A DNA stretch of 64,000 bases, from the NCBI RefSeq assembly GCF_000374805.1, contig NZ_KB895338.1, forward strand, positions 62,001 through 126,000. Reading direction: 5' to 3'. This document shows, piece by piece, positions 48,100 through 57,519 of the stretch (within the stretch, counting starts at the first letter, position 1; each line of letters opens with the position of its first letter). Below the pieces are notes generated by a model. It saw only the letters and a program-made list of their open reading frames with translations, searched no databases and was not told the DNA's origin. A program made the position numbers and the translations under genes. Source of the DNA: Chitiniphilus shinanonensis DSM 23277. GTDB taxonomy: Bacteria > Pseudomonadota > Gammaproteobacteria > Burkholderiales > Chitinibacteraceae.

Positions 48100-48285
48100 T
48101 GCACTGGACTCCATGAGTTGCGATCACTTTAGGTGATGGCCGTGCAAATCGCAATAGGATGTGACTAATGGTCGCAATGCGGCATCGGCATTGAAGCTAT
48201 CGCCCGTCCGCCCGCCGCGTCGTGCCGAGCACATCGCGCCGCGCACGGCGTAGAATCGCCGGCTTTTCGGTTTCGCGAGCGTTCC

Positions 48286-49392
48286 GTGTCCACCTTCAAA
48301 GCCTGGCTGCGATCCTTCCACCCCGCCCCGTTGGCCGCCGGTTCGCGCGAGCGCCTGCTCGGTTGTGTCGGCGCCGGCCTGGGATTGCTGCTGTGCGAGT
48401 GGATCGGCCGCCGGGCGCTGGGCACCACCAACCCGTGGTTCATCGCCCCGATGGGCGCGTCGGCGGTGCTGTTGTTCGCAGTGCCGGCCAGCCCGCTGGC
48501 GCAGCCGTGGTCCATCGTCGGCGGCAATGTGGTGTCCGCGCTGATCGGCGTGGGCTGCGGCATGCTGCTGGGACACAACGGCCTCGCCGCCGGCATCGCC
48601 GGCGCGTTGGCGATCGCCGCGATGTTCCCGCTGCGCTGCCTGCACCCGCCCGGCGGCGCGGTGGCGCTGACCGCGGTGATCGGCGGCCCGGCGGTGGCGG
48701 CGCTGGGCTTCGGCTTCGTGCTGTGGCCGGTGCTGGTCAATTCGCTGGCCCTGCTGGCGGTGGCGCTGGCGTTCAACAACCTGGCGCGCCGCCGCTACCC
48801 GCACGGCCCGGTGACACCGCCCCAGCCGCACCGCACCGCCGATCCGCTGCCCAGCGAGCGCGGCGGGCTCACCCGCGAAGACCTGGACGCCGCGCTGGCG
48901 GCGCACGCCGAGCCGCTCGACATCAGCCGCGACGATCTGGCCGAGCTGCTGGGCCAGGCGCAGGCGCTGGCGCAACGGCGGCGCTTCGGCCGCATCCTGT
49001 GCGCCGACATCATGTCGCGCGACGTGGTGCGCGTGGCGACGGACGCTCCGCTGCGCGAAGCCTGGGCGCTGCTGGCGCGCCACAAGGTGAAGGCGTTGCC
49101 GGTCACCGACGCCGCGCGCCGGCTGGTGGGCATCGTGTCGCTGCACGACTTCTTCGTCGAGCACACCGCCGAGCCGGCCTTTCCCAGCGGCCCGTTCGAC
49201 GGCGAACGCCCGGTGTCGGCCATCATGACCGGGCGCGTGCGCAGCGCGCGACCGGAACAGCCGATCGCCGAGCTGGTGCCGGTGTTCTCCGACGGCGGCC
49301 TGCATCACATGCCGGTGGTGGACCACGACGACACCGTGGTCGGCATGCTGACCCAATCCGACCTAGTGGCGGCCTTGGCCAAGGCTGGCTGA
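48286..49392 (+). CDS. HPP family membrane protein with two CBS domains
   Basis: 368 residues starting at a GTG. The N-terminal half has four to five membrane segments with the HPP signature (LRCLHPPGGAVALTAVIGG) and TTNPWFIAPMGASAVLLFAVP. The C-terminal half has a CBS pair (ADIMSRDVVRVATDAPL..., ..MTGRVRSARPEQPIAE...), a nucleotide-sensing module. HPP proteins are implicated in nitrite or other small-molecule transport. Function here is inferred. Confidence 0.9.
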   Translation: MSTFKAWLRSFHPAPLAAGSRERLLGCVGAGLGLLLCEWIGRRALGTTNPWFIAPMGASAVLLFAVPASPLAQPWSIVGGNVVSALIGVGCGMLLGHNGLAAGIAGALAIAAMFPLRCLHPPGGAVALTAVIGGPAVAALGFGFVLWPVLVNSLALLAVALAFNNLARRRYPHGPVTPPQPHRTADPLPSERGGLTREDLDAALAAHAEPLDISRDDLAELLGQAQALAQRRRFGRILCADIMSRDVVRVATDAPLREAWALLARHKVKALPVTDAARRLVGIVSLHDFFVEHTAEPAFPSGPFDGERPVSAIMTGRVRSARPEQPIAELVPVFSDGGLHHMPVVDHDDTVVGMLTQSDLVAALAKAG

Positions 49393-49471
49393 CCCTCACC
49401 TTTCCTCTCGGTTTCCCCACCATTCGGCGGGCGGCCGGCGCAGCCGCTTGACGCCTTGCGGCATGCCTTTT

Positions 49472-49491
49472 AATTTACCAATTGGTTAATT
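49472..49491. promoter_or_regulatory. AT-rich near-palindrome, candidate operator
   Basis: AATTTACCAATTGGTTAATT contains the perfect palindrome ACCAATTGGT with AT-rich arms. It abuts element copy D and lies 174 bases before the ArsR gene. It could be an operator for that regulator or for another one. Confidence 0.4.
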
Positions 49492-49621
49492 AAGAGTGGC
49501 CAACAAAACCTTCCTGGCGATCCTGGCAAGCAGCGCGCAACGCAGACGGTACGCGCAGTACGGCAAGTTTCAGCCCGGCGCCCCGCGCGACGTCGCCAGG
49601 AGGGTTTTATCAGCCGCTCTT
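49492..49621 (+). repeat. TIR element copy D (MITE-like), 130 bp
   Basis: The ends AAGAGTGGCCAACAAAACC and GGTTTTATCAGCCGCTCTT are complementary apart from a few positions. The core CTGGCAAGCAGCGCGCAACG and CAGTACGGCAAGTT matches copies B and C in the same orientation. It lies between the palindrome and the ArsR gene. No gene is contained. Confidence 0.87.
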
Positions 49622-49664
49622 GACCCGCCGGCAATCCCGCATCACCCCGAGAGGTTCACGCAAC

Positions 49665-50018
49665 ATGGCTCCAGACGACGCGCTCAACGCCACCTTCGCC
49701 GCCCTGGCCGATCCCACCCGCCGCGCCATCCTGGCCCGGCTGGCCCAGGGCGAAGCCTCGGTCAAGCAACTGGCCGAGCCCTTCGCCATCAGCGCGCCCG
49801 CCATCACCAAGCATCTGAAGGTGCTGGAGCGCGCCGGCCTGATCACCCGCGGTCGCGAAGCGCAATGGCGACCCTGCCGGCTGCACGCCGGCCCGCTGCG
49901 CCAGGTGGCGGACTGGGTGGAGGAATATCGCCGCTTCTGGGAGCAGCGCCTGGACCGCCTGGAGGATTACCTCCGCGAACTGCAAGCACAGGAGCAACGG
50001 CATGACCCGCAGTCCTGA
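49665..50018 (+). CDS. ArsR-family transcriptional regulator
   Basis: 117 residues with a winged helix-turn-helix (LADPTRRAILARLAQGEASVKQLAEPF, then SAPAITKHLKVLERAGLI). The C-terminal helices (VADWVEEYRRFWEQRLDRLEDYL) are typical of the SdpR/ArsR subgroup paired with SRPBCC proteins; metal-binding Cys motifs are absent. It overlaps the next gene by 17 bases and is the first of a four-gene unit, so it is probably autoregulatory. Confidence 0.93.
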   Translation: MAPDDALNATFAALADPTRRAILARLAQGEASVKQLAEPFAISAPAITKHLKVLERAGLITRGREAQWRPCRLHAGPLRQVADWVEEYRRFWEQRLDRLEDYLRELQAQEQRHDPQS

Positions 50019-50490
50019 AACATCCCCCAGCGTGCACCACGAGCGCATCGTGATCGACCGCCTCTACGACGCCACGCCGGCTCAGGTGTTCGCCGCCTGG
50101 GCCTCTGCGGAGGCCAAGCGCCGCTGGTTCGGCTCCGACGAGGAATGGGAGAACCTGGAATACCGGCTGGATTTTCGCGTCGGCGGCCAGGAATTCGACC
50201 TCGCCCGCCCGCGCGGCGGCGGCGTGCAGCACCAGTACGACGCCCGCATCGAGGACATCGTGCCCGATGCGCGCATCGTCACCGCCTACACCATGTCGCT
50301 GGACGGGCGACGGATCTCGTCGTCGTTGCTGACGGTGGAATTTCTGGCGCGCGAAGGCGGCACCCGGCTGTTGTTCACCGAACAAATCGCGCTCTTCAAC
50401 GGCGCCGACAGTGCCGCCGAACGCGAAGGCGGCTGGCGATGGCTGCTCGACAAACTCGATACCACGCTGCCCCGCGACACCGTCGCCTGA
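50002..50490 (+). CDS. SRPBCC/AHSA1 domain protein
   Basis: 162 residues of the activator-of-Hsp90 ATPase-1 like group. RLYDATPAQVFAAWASAEAKRRWFGSD and FRVGGQEFDLARP form the N-terminal helix-grip elements, and the chain ends in a C-terminal helix. It binds a hydrophobic ligand in a deep cavity; the ligand is unknown. It is coupled to the ArsR gene. These pairs are common, and the regulator is often thought to answer the same ligand. Confidence 0.9.
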   Translation: MTRSPETSPSVHHERIVIDRLYDATPAQVFAAWASAEAKRRWFGSDEEWENLEYRLDFRVGGQEFDLARPRGGGVQHQYDARIEDIVPDARIVTAYTMSLDGRRISSSLLTVEFLAREGGTRLLFTEQIALFNGADSAAEREGGWRWLLDKLDTTLPRDTVA

Positions 50491-50545
50491 CCTTTTCCCT
50501 ACCCCGAACGCGCCACAGAGCGCGTCGTCCACCCCTGGAGCAAAC

Positions 50546-51052
50546 ATGCATACCGACAGCGATTTCGTCATCACCCGCCTGCTCGACGCCCCGCGCGGGC
50601 TGGTCTGGCAGGTTCATAGCGAACCGGCCCACCTGGCCCGCTGGTGGGGGCCGAAAGGCTGCGCCATCGACGTGGCGCGGCTGGATTTCGTCCCCGGCGG
50701 CCTGTTCCACTACGCCATGCGTTGGGACGGGCAGCCGCCGATCTGGGGCCGCTTCGTCTACCGCGAGATCGAGGCGCCGCACCGCATGGTCTACGTGAAC
50801 AGCTTCGCCGACGCCGAGGGCGGCATCGTGCGCAACCCGTGGAGCCCCACCTGGCCGCTGGAAATGCTCACCACGCTCACGCTGGAGGAAGAAGGCGAGC
50901 AGACCCGGCTGACCATCCGCTCCAGCCCGCTGACCGCCGACGAGGAGGAGATCCGCACCTTCGTCGCCGGCCACAAATCGATGGAGCAAGGCTTCTCCGG
51001 CACCATCGAGCAACTGGTCGACTATTTGGCCAACCTGCCGCGCGGCGCCTGA
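50546..51052 (+). CDS. SRPBCC/AHSA1 domain protein, second copy
   Basis: 168 residues from the ATG at 50546 with GGAG upstream. VITRLLDAPRGLVWQVHSEPAHLARWWGPKGC is the AHSA1 hallmark (WWGPKG), and KSMEQGFSGTIEQLVDYL forms the C-terminal helix. It is a distant paralogue of the previous gene, 55 bases downstream in the same unit. The ligand is unknown. Confidence 0.92.
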   Translation: MHTDSDFVITRLLDAPRGLVWQVHSEPAHLARWWGPKGCAIDVARLDFVPGGLFHYAMRWDGQPPIWGRFVYREIEAPHRMVYVNSFADAEGGIVRNPWSPTWPLEMLTTLTLEEEGEQTRLTIRSSPLTADEEEIRTFVAGHKSMEQGFSGTIEQLVDYLANLPRGA

Positions 51053-51150
51053 TCCGCCGCGCCCGACCTGTCTTTCCTCTCGTCGAACCATGGAGGCCGC
51101 CAACGGGCGGCCTTCCTTGTGCCCACCCGGGCCAAACCGGAGTGATGTCC

Positions 51151-51675
51151 ATGCTGAAAATCATCCTGCTCGTCGTCGTGGCCGCCATCGCCGTGGTGCT
51201 GGTCTATGCCGCCCCCCGTCCCAACACCTTCCGTATCGAACGCAGTACGCGCATCCAGGCGCCGCCCGCCAAGGTGGCCGCGCTGATCGACGATTTCCAC
51301 GCCTGGCAGACCTGGTCGCCGTGGGAACAACGCGACCCCGCGCTCCAGCGCACCTTCAGCGGCCCGCAGCGGGGCGTGGGTGCGATCTACGAATACCAGG
51401 GCAACAAGCAGGTCGGCCAGGGGCGGATGGAAATCATCGAATCCAGCCTGGCCCGCATCCTGATCAAGCTGGATTTTCTCCAGCCGTTCGAAGCGCACAA
51501 CCAGGCCGAGTTCACCCTGCAACCGGATGGCGACGGCACCCGCCTCACCTGGGCGATGTCCGGCCCGCAGCCCTATCTGTTCAAGCTGGTGGGCGTGTTC
51601 TTCAACATGGAGAACACCGTCGGCAAGGATTTCGACCAGGGCCTGGCCGCGCTGAAGGAACAGGCGGAACACTGA
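51151..51675 (+). CDS. SRPBCC (polyketide cyclase-like) membrane-anchored protein
   Basis: 174 residues from the ATG at 51151, which has GGAG eight bases upstream; an ATG at 51145 is too close to it. One N-terminal membrane segment (LKIILLVVVAAIAVVLVYA) is followed by an SRPBCC domain with FRIERSTRIQAPPAKVAALIDDFHAWQTWSPWEQ and the C-terminal KDFDQGLAALKEQ helix. It closes the ArsR unit. A ligand-binding role is inferred. Confidence 0.88.
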   Translation: MLKIILLVVVAAIAVVLVYAAPRPNTFRIERSTRIQAPPAKVAALIDDFHAWQTWSPWEQRDPALQRTFSGPQRGVGAIYEYQGNKQVGQGRMEIIESSLARILIKLDFLQPFEAHNQAEFTLQPDGDGTRLTWAMSGPQPYLFKLVGVFFNMENTVGKDFDQGLAALKEQAEH

Positions 51676-51730
51676 AGCGCGCCCTGGTAACGCGATGCCG
51701 CCTCAGCGGTTGGCATGGCGCGACGCGCCC

Positions 51731-51765
51731 AAGCACAAAGCGGCCGAATGGCCGCTTTGTGCTTC
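51731..51765. terminator. long perfect hairpin between convergent genes
   Basis: A 15-bp perfect stem AAGCACAAAGCGGCC / GGCCGCTTTGTGCTT with a GAAT loop, between the ArsR unit and ggt. It is T-poor, so it may act as a terminator only partly, or as a stabiliser of both mRNAs. Confidence 0.6.
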
Positions 51766-51816
51766 ATGCCACCCGTGGCATCCAGGTTGCGTGGTTGCGT
51801 GCGGCAACGGCCCCCA

Positions 51817-53556
51817 TCACTTGCGCGGCTGCTGCACCAGCGCGCTGCCGCCGCCGTGGCGCAGCGGCTCGCTGACCGCGGTCACCGTACCGTCGCGGTT
51901 GAAGCGGATCGCGTTGGCCGCGCCGATCTGGTCGGTTTCGTTCCATTGATGGCCGTAGGTCGCCAGCGCCCTCGCCTGCTGGCTGCCGGGAAAGCCGGTC
52001 AGCGTCTCGACCTGGGTCTTGTCGCCGTTGCGCTGGCTCAGGCGAGGCGCCGCCACCGCGTCGGCCAGCGACATGCCCAGGTCCACGTGGTTGACCAGCG
52101 TCTGCAGCACCGTGGTGATGATGGTGGAACCGCCGGGCGAGCCCAGGGTGAAGGCCGGCTTGCCGTCCTGGAGCACGATGGTCGGGCTCATGCTGGAGCG
52201 CGGACGCTTGCCGGCCTCCGGCACATTGGGATGCGGGCCGCTGAAGTCGAAATCGGTCATCTCGTTGTTCAGCAGGAAGCCGCGCCCCGGCACCACGATG
52301 CCGCTGCCGCCCCAGTCCTCGATGGTGAAGGTGTAGGCGACCACGTTGCCCTCGCGGTCGCTCACCGCCAGGTGGGTGGTGTGCATCGGCTCTGCGGCAA
52401 GCAGCGGCTGCGGGCGCAGCGGCACCGACTGGTCGTCCTGGTAGCGATACGGGTCGCCCTGCGCCACCTTGCCGTGGGTGGCCTTGGGATCGATCAGCCG
52501 CGCCCGTTCGCGCGCGTAATCCTTGGACAACAGCCCGTCGCGCGGCACATCGACGAACTCGCTGTCGGCCACGTAGGCGTTGCGGTCGGCGAACGCCAGT
52601 CGCGACGCCTCCAGGTACAGGTGTTCCGCCTGGGCACGCGGCAACGCGCTCAGGTCGAAGTTCTCCAGGATGTTGAGCGCCTCGGCGATGGCGATGCCGC
52701 CGCTGGACGGCGTCGGCATGCCGTAGACCTCGTAGCCGCGATAGGTGGAACGGATCGGCTGGCGCAGACGCGCCTCGTAGTCCTTCAGGTCGGCCAGCGT
52801 CATTTGCCCGCCGAGCACCGACGTGTCGCCGCTGGCCGGCGGCGTGTTCACCGCGCGCACGATGTCGGCCGCCAGCGGCCCCTCGTAGAACGCCTTGACC
52901 CCGCCGCGCGCCAGCAGGCGATAGGTGGCGGCCAGGTCGGGATTGCTGAAGCGCTCGCCCACCGCCAGCGCCTTGCCGTCGCGCAGGTAGAGCCGGCTGG
53001 TGCTGCTGAAGCGGGCGAACTTGGCCTCGTTCAGCGTGGCGATGCGGTTGAAGTTGGGCGTGACCGCGAAACCGTGGCTGGCCACGCGGATCGCCGGGGC
53101 CAGCACCTTGGAGAACGGCATGCTGCCGTAGCGCGTCAGCGCCTCGTGCCAGCCGCGCACGGTGCCCGGCACGCCGACGGCGATGCCGTTGGGCACGGCG
53201 GCCGACCAATCCATCGGCTTGCCGTCCTGTTGGAACACCCCCGGCGTGAAATAGCCCGGCGCGGTTTCGCGGTGATCGAGCGCGATCACCCGTTTGTCCC
53301 TGGCGGAGTAGATCAGCATGAAGCCGCCGCCGCCAATGCCGCAACTGAACGGGTCGGTCACCCCCAGCACCGCCGCCGCGGCCACCGCGGCGTCCACCGC
53401 GTTGCCGCCGGCGTTGAGGATCTCCAGCGCCGCGCGGCTCGCCGGTTCGGAAATGGTGGCCACCGCCCCGCCGCGCCCGGTGGCGACCGGCTGCGCCGCC
53501 AGCGCCGCGAACGCGGCCATCATCAGGATCGTTGCCAACAGCTTCGGATGCCGCAT
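51817..53556 (-). CDS. ggt: gamma-glutamyltransferase
   Basis: 579 residues with a signal peptide (LLATILMMAAFAALAAQP). It is a self-cleaving periplasmic enzyme that hydrolyses or transfers the gamma-glutamyl group of glutathione. The catalytic Thr begins the small subunit at MHTTHLAVSDREGN. GGIGGGGFMLIY, LNNEMTDF and the ligand-binding RPRSSMSPTIV are conserved, as is GSPGGSTIITTVLQTL. The ATG at 53556 has GGGAG upstream. It is monocistronic, convergent with the ArsR unit. Confidence 0.96.
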   Translation of the reverse strand: MRHPKLLATILMMAAFAALAAQPVATGRGGAVATISEPASRAALEILNAGGNAVDAAVAAAAVLGVTDPFSCGIGGGGFMLIYSARDKRVIALDHRETAPGYFTPGVFQQDGKPMDWSAAVPNGIAVGVPGTVRGWHEALTRYGSMPFSKVLAPAIRVASHGFAVTPNFNRIATLNEAKFARFSSTSRLYLRDGKALAVGERFSNPDLAATYRLLARGGVKAFYEGPLAADIVRAVNTPPASGDTSVLGGQMTLADLKDYEARLRQPIRSTYRGYEVYGMPTPSSGGIAIAEALNILENFDLSALPRAQAEHLYLEASRLAFADRNAYVADSEFVDVPRDGLLSKDYARERARLIDPKATHGKVAQGDPYRYQDDQSVPLRPQPLLAAEPMHTTHLAVSDREGNVVAYTFTIEDWGGSGIVVPGRGFLLNNEMTDFDFSGPHPNVPEAGKRPRSSMSPTIVLQDGKPAFTLGSPGGSTIITTVLQTLVNHVDLGMSLADAVAAPRLSQRNGDKTQVETLTGFPGSQQARALATYGHQWNETDQIGAANAIRFNRDGTVTAVSEPLRHGGGSALVQQPRK

Positions 53557-53675
53557 CGTCACACTCCCGGAAAATTCGCCCTGGCCCACCCGTTCGGATG
53601 GGTAACAGTTTCATGGTGTAGCTCAAATTCCGTGAGGCGACGTGAATCGCCCCCCCGCCCGCTGCGGCAGGCGCG

Positions 53676-55235
53676 TTATTCCGTCTCTTCGTCCCGCGGG
53701 CGTTCCTTGACGATACGCACCAGATCGACGCGGTAGTTGCTGGCTTGCACCACGGTGATCCGCAAGCGGCCGAGGGTAAAGACATCGCCGGCCCGCGGGA
53801 TCTGCCCGCTCATCGCGATCACCAGCCCGGCCACGGTGGCGATGTCCGCTTCGTCGTCCACCAGCCTGTCCAGTCCCAGCACCTGCTGGAGCGCGTGCAG
53901 GTCGGTGGCGCCCTTCACCAGCCAGCCGTCGCCATCGACGACGATTTCCGGCGTTTCGTCGGCATCGGGGAATTCGCCCGCGATGGCTTCGAGCACGTCC
54001 AGCGGCGTGACCAGCCCTTGCACCATGCCGAACTCGTTGGCCACCACGACGAAGCTGCCGCGCGCGCGGCGCAGCACGCCCAGCAGCTTAATCGGGCTGA
54101 GCGTTTCCGGCACGATGATGGCCGGCGACGTCGCGGCCACGGTGGCGACGTCCTGGCCCGTTTCCAGCGCGACCAGCATTTCCTTGGCCTGGACAATGCC
54201 GATGATTTCGTCGAGTTCACCGCGGCACACCGGAAACAGGCTGTGCGGCGACGACAGCAACTGCTGGCGGATTTCGTCCACGTCCAGCGAGCTGTCCACC
54301 CAGCTGATGTCGCCGCGCGGCGTCATGATGCTGCGCAACGAGCGGGAGGCCAGCGTCAGCACACCGTTGATCATGTAGCGTTCTTCGTCCACAAACGCGC
54401 TCTCGGGCACCGGCACCGCCGCCGCGTTGTCGCCATCGTGCTGCACCTCGGCCTGCCTGCGTCCGCCCATCAGGCGCAGGATGGCGTCGGCGGTGCGGGC
54501 GCGCAGCGGCAAGGCCGATTGATGGCGGATGAAGTTGTGGCGCGCGATCTGGTTGAACATCTCGATCACGATGGAGAAGCCGATCGCCGCGTACAGGTAG
54601 CCCTTCGGAATATGAAAGCCGAAACCTTCCGCGATCAGGCTCAGGCCGATCATCAACAGGAAGCTCAGGCAGAGCACCACCACCGTCGGATGCCGATTGA
54701 CGAAGGCCGTCAACGGCTTCGAGGCCAGCAGCATCACCGCCATGGCGATCACCACCGCCGTCATCATCACCGGCAGGTGATTCACCATCCCCACCGCCGT
54801 GATCACCGCATCCAGCGAGAACACCGCGTCGAGCACCACGATCTGGAGCACCACCACCCAGAAGCCGGCGTACCCCTTGTCGTGTCCGGCTTCGTGCTGG
54901 CGGTTTTCCAGGCGCTCGTGCAGTTCCGTCGTCGCCTTGAACAGCAGGAACAAGCCGCCCAGCAGCATGATCAGATCACGCCCCGAAAACGGGTAATTCC
55001 ACAGGGTGAATAGCGGGCTGGTCAGGGTGACCAGCCAGGAAATGACCGACAGCAGACCCAGGCGCATGAACAGCGCCAGCGACAGCCCCATCAATCGCGC
55101 TTTGTCACGCTGCCTGGGCGGCAGCTTATCGGCGAGGATGGCAATGAAAACCAGGTTGTCGATACCCAGCACGATCTCGAGGACCACCAATGTCAGCAGG
55201 CCGGCCCAGATCGAAGGGTCCATCAGGAATTCCAT
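53676..55235 (-). CDS. TerC family membrane protein with CBS and CorC-type domains
   Basis: 519 residues. The N-terminal TerC domain has seven or so membrane segments with [26 protein letters not shown] and [24 protein letters not shown] pair ([13 protein letters not shown]..., and [21 protein letters not shown]) and a transporter-associated C-terminal domain follow. The layout equals YoaE/YegH. TerC proteins are linked to tellurite resistance and metal (Mn) export. The start at 55235 gives [14 protein letters not shown], the family start. Confidence 0.92.
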   Translation of the reverse strand: MEFLMDPSIWAGLLTLVVLEIVLGIDNLVFIAILADKLPPRQRDKARLMGLSLALFMRLGLLSVISWLVTLTSPLFTLWNYPFSGRDLIMLLGGLFLLFKATTELHERLENRQHEAGHDKGYAGFWVVVLQIVVLDAVFSLDAVITAVGMVNHLPVMMTAVVIAMAVMLLASKPLTAFVNRHPTVVVLCLSFLLMIGLSLIAEGFGFHIPKGYLYAAIGFSIVIEMFNQIARHNFIRHQSALPLRARTADAILRLMGGRRQAEVQHDGDNAAAVPVPESAFVDEERYMINGVLTLASRSLRSIMTPRGDISWVDSSLDVDEIRQQLLSSPHSLFPVCRGELDEIIGIVQAKEMLVALETGQDVATVAATSPAIIVPETLSPIKLLGVLRRARGSFVVVANEFGMVQGLVTPLDVLEAIAGEFPDADETPEIVVDGDGWLVKGATDLHALQQVLGLDRLVDDEADIATVAGLVIAMSGQIPRAGDVFTLGRLRITVVQASNYRVDLVRIVKERPRDEETE

Positions 55236-55696
55236 GCCAGCCCCCCATTTTGAAGAGGACCGCTCATCGTGGCGGCATGCGTCAGCATGAAATAAAACCA
55301 GTAAAATCAGCAGGATATCGCTGGACGGCGCGTCGGGCGCCACACGGTCCGCCGGGGCGTCGATTTCGGTGACAGTTCATAGGGATAGGTTGAACCTTGC
55401 ACTCCTGTGCCATGAAACAGGTGCTCAACATATCAAAGAACGACGGCCTGTCGCAAAGATTGAACCGTCATTGCAAAAGATGGTTTTTCGCATTCCGGGA
55501 TAATTATTTACTGATCACCAGATCACGGATATTTATCACCACAGTCAATTCCCGATATTTGGCAAACCCCAGCAATCCCGGGCCCTTTACACCGATTTGC
55601 GTCGATACGATTGCCGCCAACGCGCGGGCGGATTGCTGCGCGACAACCCACTCTCGCCCCGGCACAATGCGCGTCCCATGCACTCAGGAACGCGCC
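55236..55696. other. intergenic region, no gene seen
   Basis: 461 bases upstream of both terC and ridA. It is relatively AT-rich between 55400 and 55570, without a recognisable ORF, RNA family or operator. Promoters of both flanking genes should lie here. Confidence 0.6.
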
Positions 55697-56053
55697 ATGT
55701 CCGACATCCGACGCCTCAACCCCGCTCCGCTGTGGTCCGACGCCACCGTGTTCAACGGCATCGTCCATTTCGTCGAAGTGCCGGAAAGCGGCGACGACTT
55801 CGACAGCCAGGCGCGTGCGCTGCTGGCGCAGGCCGAGCGCACCCTGCAGGCGGTCGGCTCGGACAAAGGCCGCCTGCTGATGGTGACCATCTACCTGCCC
55901 GACCTCGCCAACCGCCAGGCGCTGAACGCGATCTGGGGCGACTGGTTGCCCGAGGGCCGCGCCCCGGCCCGCGCCTGCGTGCGCGCCGAGCTGGCGTCGC
56001 CCGACCTGTTGCTGGAAATGGCCTTCGTGGCGGCGGTGACGCCCGGCGCCTGA
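55697..56053 (+). CDS. RidA family protein
   Basis: 118 residues with MSDIRRLNPAPLWSDATVFNGIVHFVEVPE, a RidA variant. The expected substrate-binding Arg may be in ARACVRAELASPDLLLEMAFVAAV. The usual catalytic work is hydrolysis of reactive enamines/imines. The subgroup resembles Rid2-7 proteins more than canonical RidA. It is convergent with rsgA and 34 bases from it. AGGAA precedes the ATG. Confidence 0.88.
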   Translation: MSDIRRLNPAPLWSDATVFNGIVHFVEVPESGDDFDSQARALLAQAERTLQAVGSDKGRLLMVTIYLPDLANRQALNAIWGDWLPEGRAPARACVRAELASPDLLLEMAFVAAVTPGA

Positions 56054-56087
56054 ACCTGCTCCCCGTGCGTGCCGGCGCCGGGCTCGC

Positions 56088-57161
56088 TCAGCCGCCGCGC
56101 TTGGCCCTGCCGTACGCCTTGGCCGCCTTGCTGATGACCTTCCACTTGGCGGTCTGCGCCTTGCGCTCCCGCATGGTCAGGCTGCCCTGGCGCGCATCGC
56201 GCATCACCTTGTGGTAGTTGCGCAGGCGGTCGGCCGGCACGGCGTCGCGCACCGCGCAGCCCGGCTCCTCCAGGTGCTGGCAGTCGCGGTAGCGGCAGTG
56301 CGCCGCCAGTGCCTGGATATCGTCGAAGCCCGAGGTGAGTTCGGCTTCGTCGGCATCGGGCCGCCAGGTGCGCAGCCCCGGGGTGTCGATCAGGCAAGCG
56401 CCGCCGGGCAACCGGAACAGATGGCGCGCCACCGTGGTGTGTCGCCCACGGCTGTCGCCTGCGCGCACCGCGCCGGTCGCCTGGGCCGGCGTGGCCAGCA
56501 GGGTGTTGGTCAGCGTCGATTTGCCGGTGCCGCTGGCGCCGAGCAGCACCACGGTCTGCCCCGCGCCCAGCCACGGCGCCAGTGCCTCGCGTGCGCTGTC
56601 GGCACGGGCATCGACCGCCAGCATCGGCGTGCCGCCGGGCAGGCGCGCCGCCAACTCGTCCAGGCGCGCCGCGCCGTCGTCGGCCAGGTCGGACTTGGTC
56701 AGCACGATCACCGGCGCGACGGCGGCGATGCGGGTGAACGCCAGGTAGCGCTCCAGCCGGCGCGGGTTGAAGTCGTGGTCCAGCCCCATCACCAGCAGCG
56801 CGGTGTCGATATTGCTGGCCAGCGGCTGGCGGCGGCCATCGTTGGCCCTGCGAGCCAGTTGATTGATGCGCGGCAACAGCGCGCTGACCCAGGTTTCGCC
56901 CAGCGCGTTGCGCTCGGCGATCACCCAGTCGCCGACGACCAGTGCATCGGCCTCGGCCAACAACGTCTGCACCAGCCGGGGCAAGGGTCGCGCGGCGGTG
57001 TCCAGCCGGCCGTCGTGGAGAAACAGTCCTTCGCGCTGGACTTCGGTGACCCGCGCCAGCCGGGCGTCGGGATGGTCGGCCTCGGGGATATCTGCCAGGG
57101 CGGCGAGCGACGCCGGCTGCAGGCCGAGGGAATGCAGTACTGCGAAATCGTATTCGAGCAT
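56088..57161 (-). CDS. rsgA: ribosome biogenesis GTPase RsgA
   Basis: 357 residues. It is a circularly permuted GTPase: G4 (LTKSDL) comes before G1 (GASGTGKSTLTN) and G3 (DTPGLR). An OB fold precedes it, and the C-terminal zinc motif lies in CRYRDCQHLEEPGCAV. It matures the 30S subunit. A Lys/Arg-rich end (RERKAQTAKWKVISKAAKAYGRAKRGG) probably binds RNA. Confidence 0.95.
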   Translation of the reverse strand: MLEYDFAVLHSLGLQPASLAALADIPEADHPDARLARVTEVQREGLFLHDGRLDTAARPLPRLVQTLLAEADALVVGDWVIAERNALGETWVSALLPRINQLARRANDGRRQPLASNIDTALLVMGLDHDFNPRRLERYLAFTRIAAVAPVIVLTKSDLADDGAARLDELAARLPGGTPMLAVDARADSAREALAPWLGAGQTVVLLGASGTGKSTLTNTLLATPAQATGAVRAGDSRGRHTTVARHLFRLPGGACLIDTPGLRTWRPDADEAELTSGFDDIQALAAHCRYRDCQHLEEPGCAVRDAVPADRLRNYHKVMRDARQGSLTMRERKAQTAKWKVISKAAKAYGRAKRGG

Positions 57162-57519
57162 GGTGGGATTCGATCCGGTTGACGGGCCCGCGACGCGCGC
57201 GGGTAACGCCGCGACAGGCGCGGCAAGGCAACGGCGGGGGTCGGTCGACCATGCTGGGCGGGATGCGCCCGGACGGATCAGGCGGGTGGCGGCGCCGTAG
57301 CGGCGCGGCCTGGGGCAGCCGATCGTGGCTGCCCTCGCTACTTCACTGGGTGCGGAGCGTAAGCCCGTTCAGGATGGCCGACAGGAGAGCAAGGTCCAGG
57401 GTGCGCATGGGGAATCTCCTGTGGGTGGATGGGAAACGCAGTCTGCGCCGCCGCGCCGCGCACCGGCAAGCCCGGGCAACGCGGCTGGCGCATCGGCGCA
57501 ACAGGGGAAAGGGCGCTGT
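57162..57519. other. intergenic region with one tiny ORF
   Basis: 358 bases between rsgA and the SRAP gene, both on the minus strand. It holds a 21-codon ORF (57343-57408) and a stem-loop (57312-57335). Nothing else is recognised. Confidence 0.6.
57343..57408 (-). CDS. possible micro-ORF (21 aa)
   Basis: MRTLDLALLSAILNGLTLRTQ with a very good AGGAGA site six to seven bases upstream, followed after eight bases by a GGGGCAGCC/GGCTGCCCT stem-loop. It could be a leader peptide of rsgA, which begins 180 bases downstream, or a chance ORF. Confidence 0.3.
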   Translation of the reverse strand: MRTLDLALLSAILNGLTLRTQ

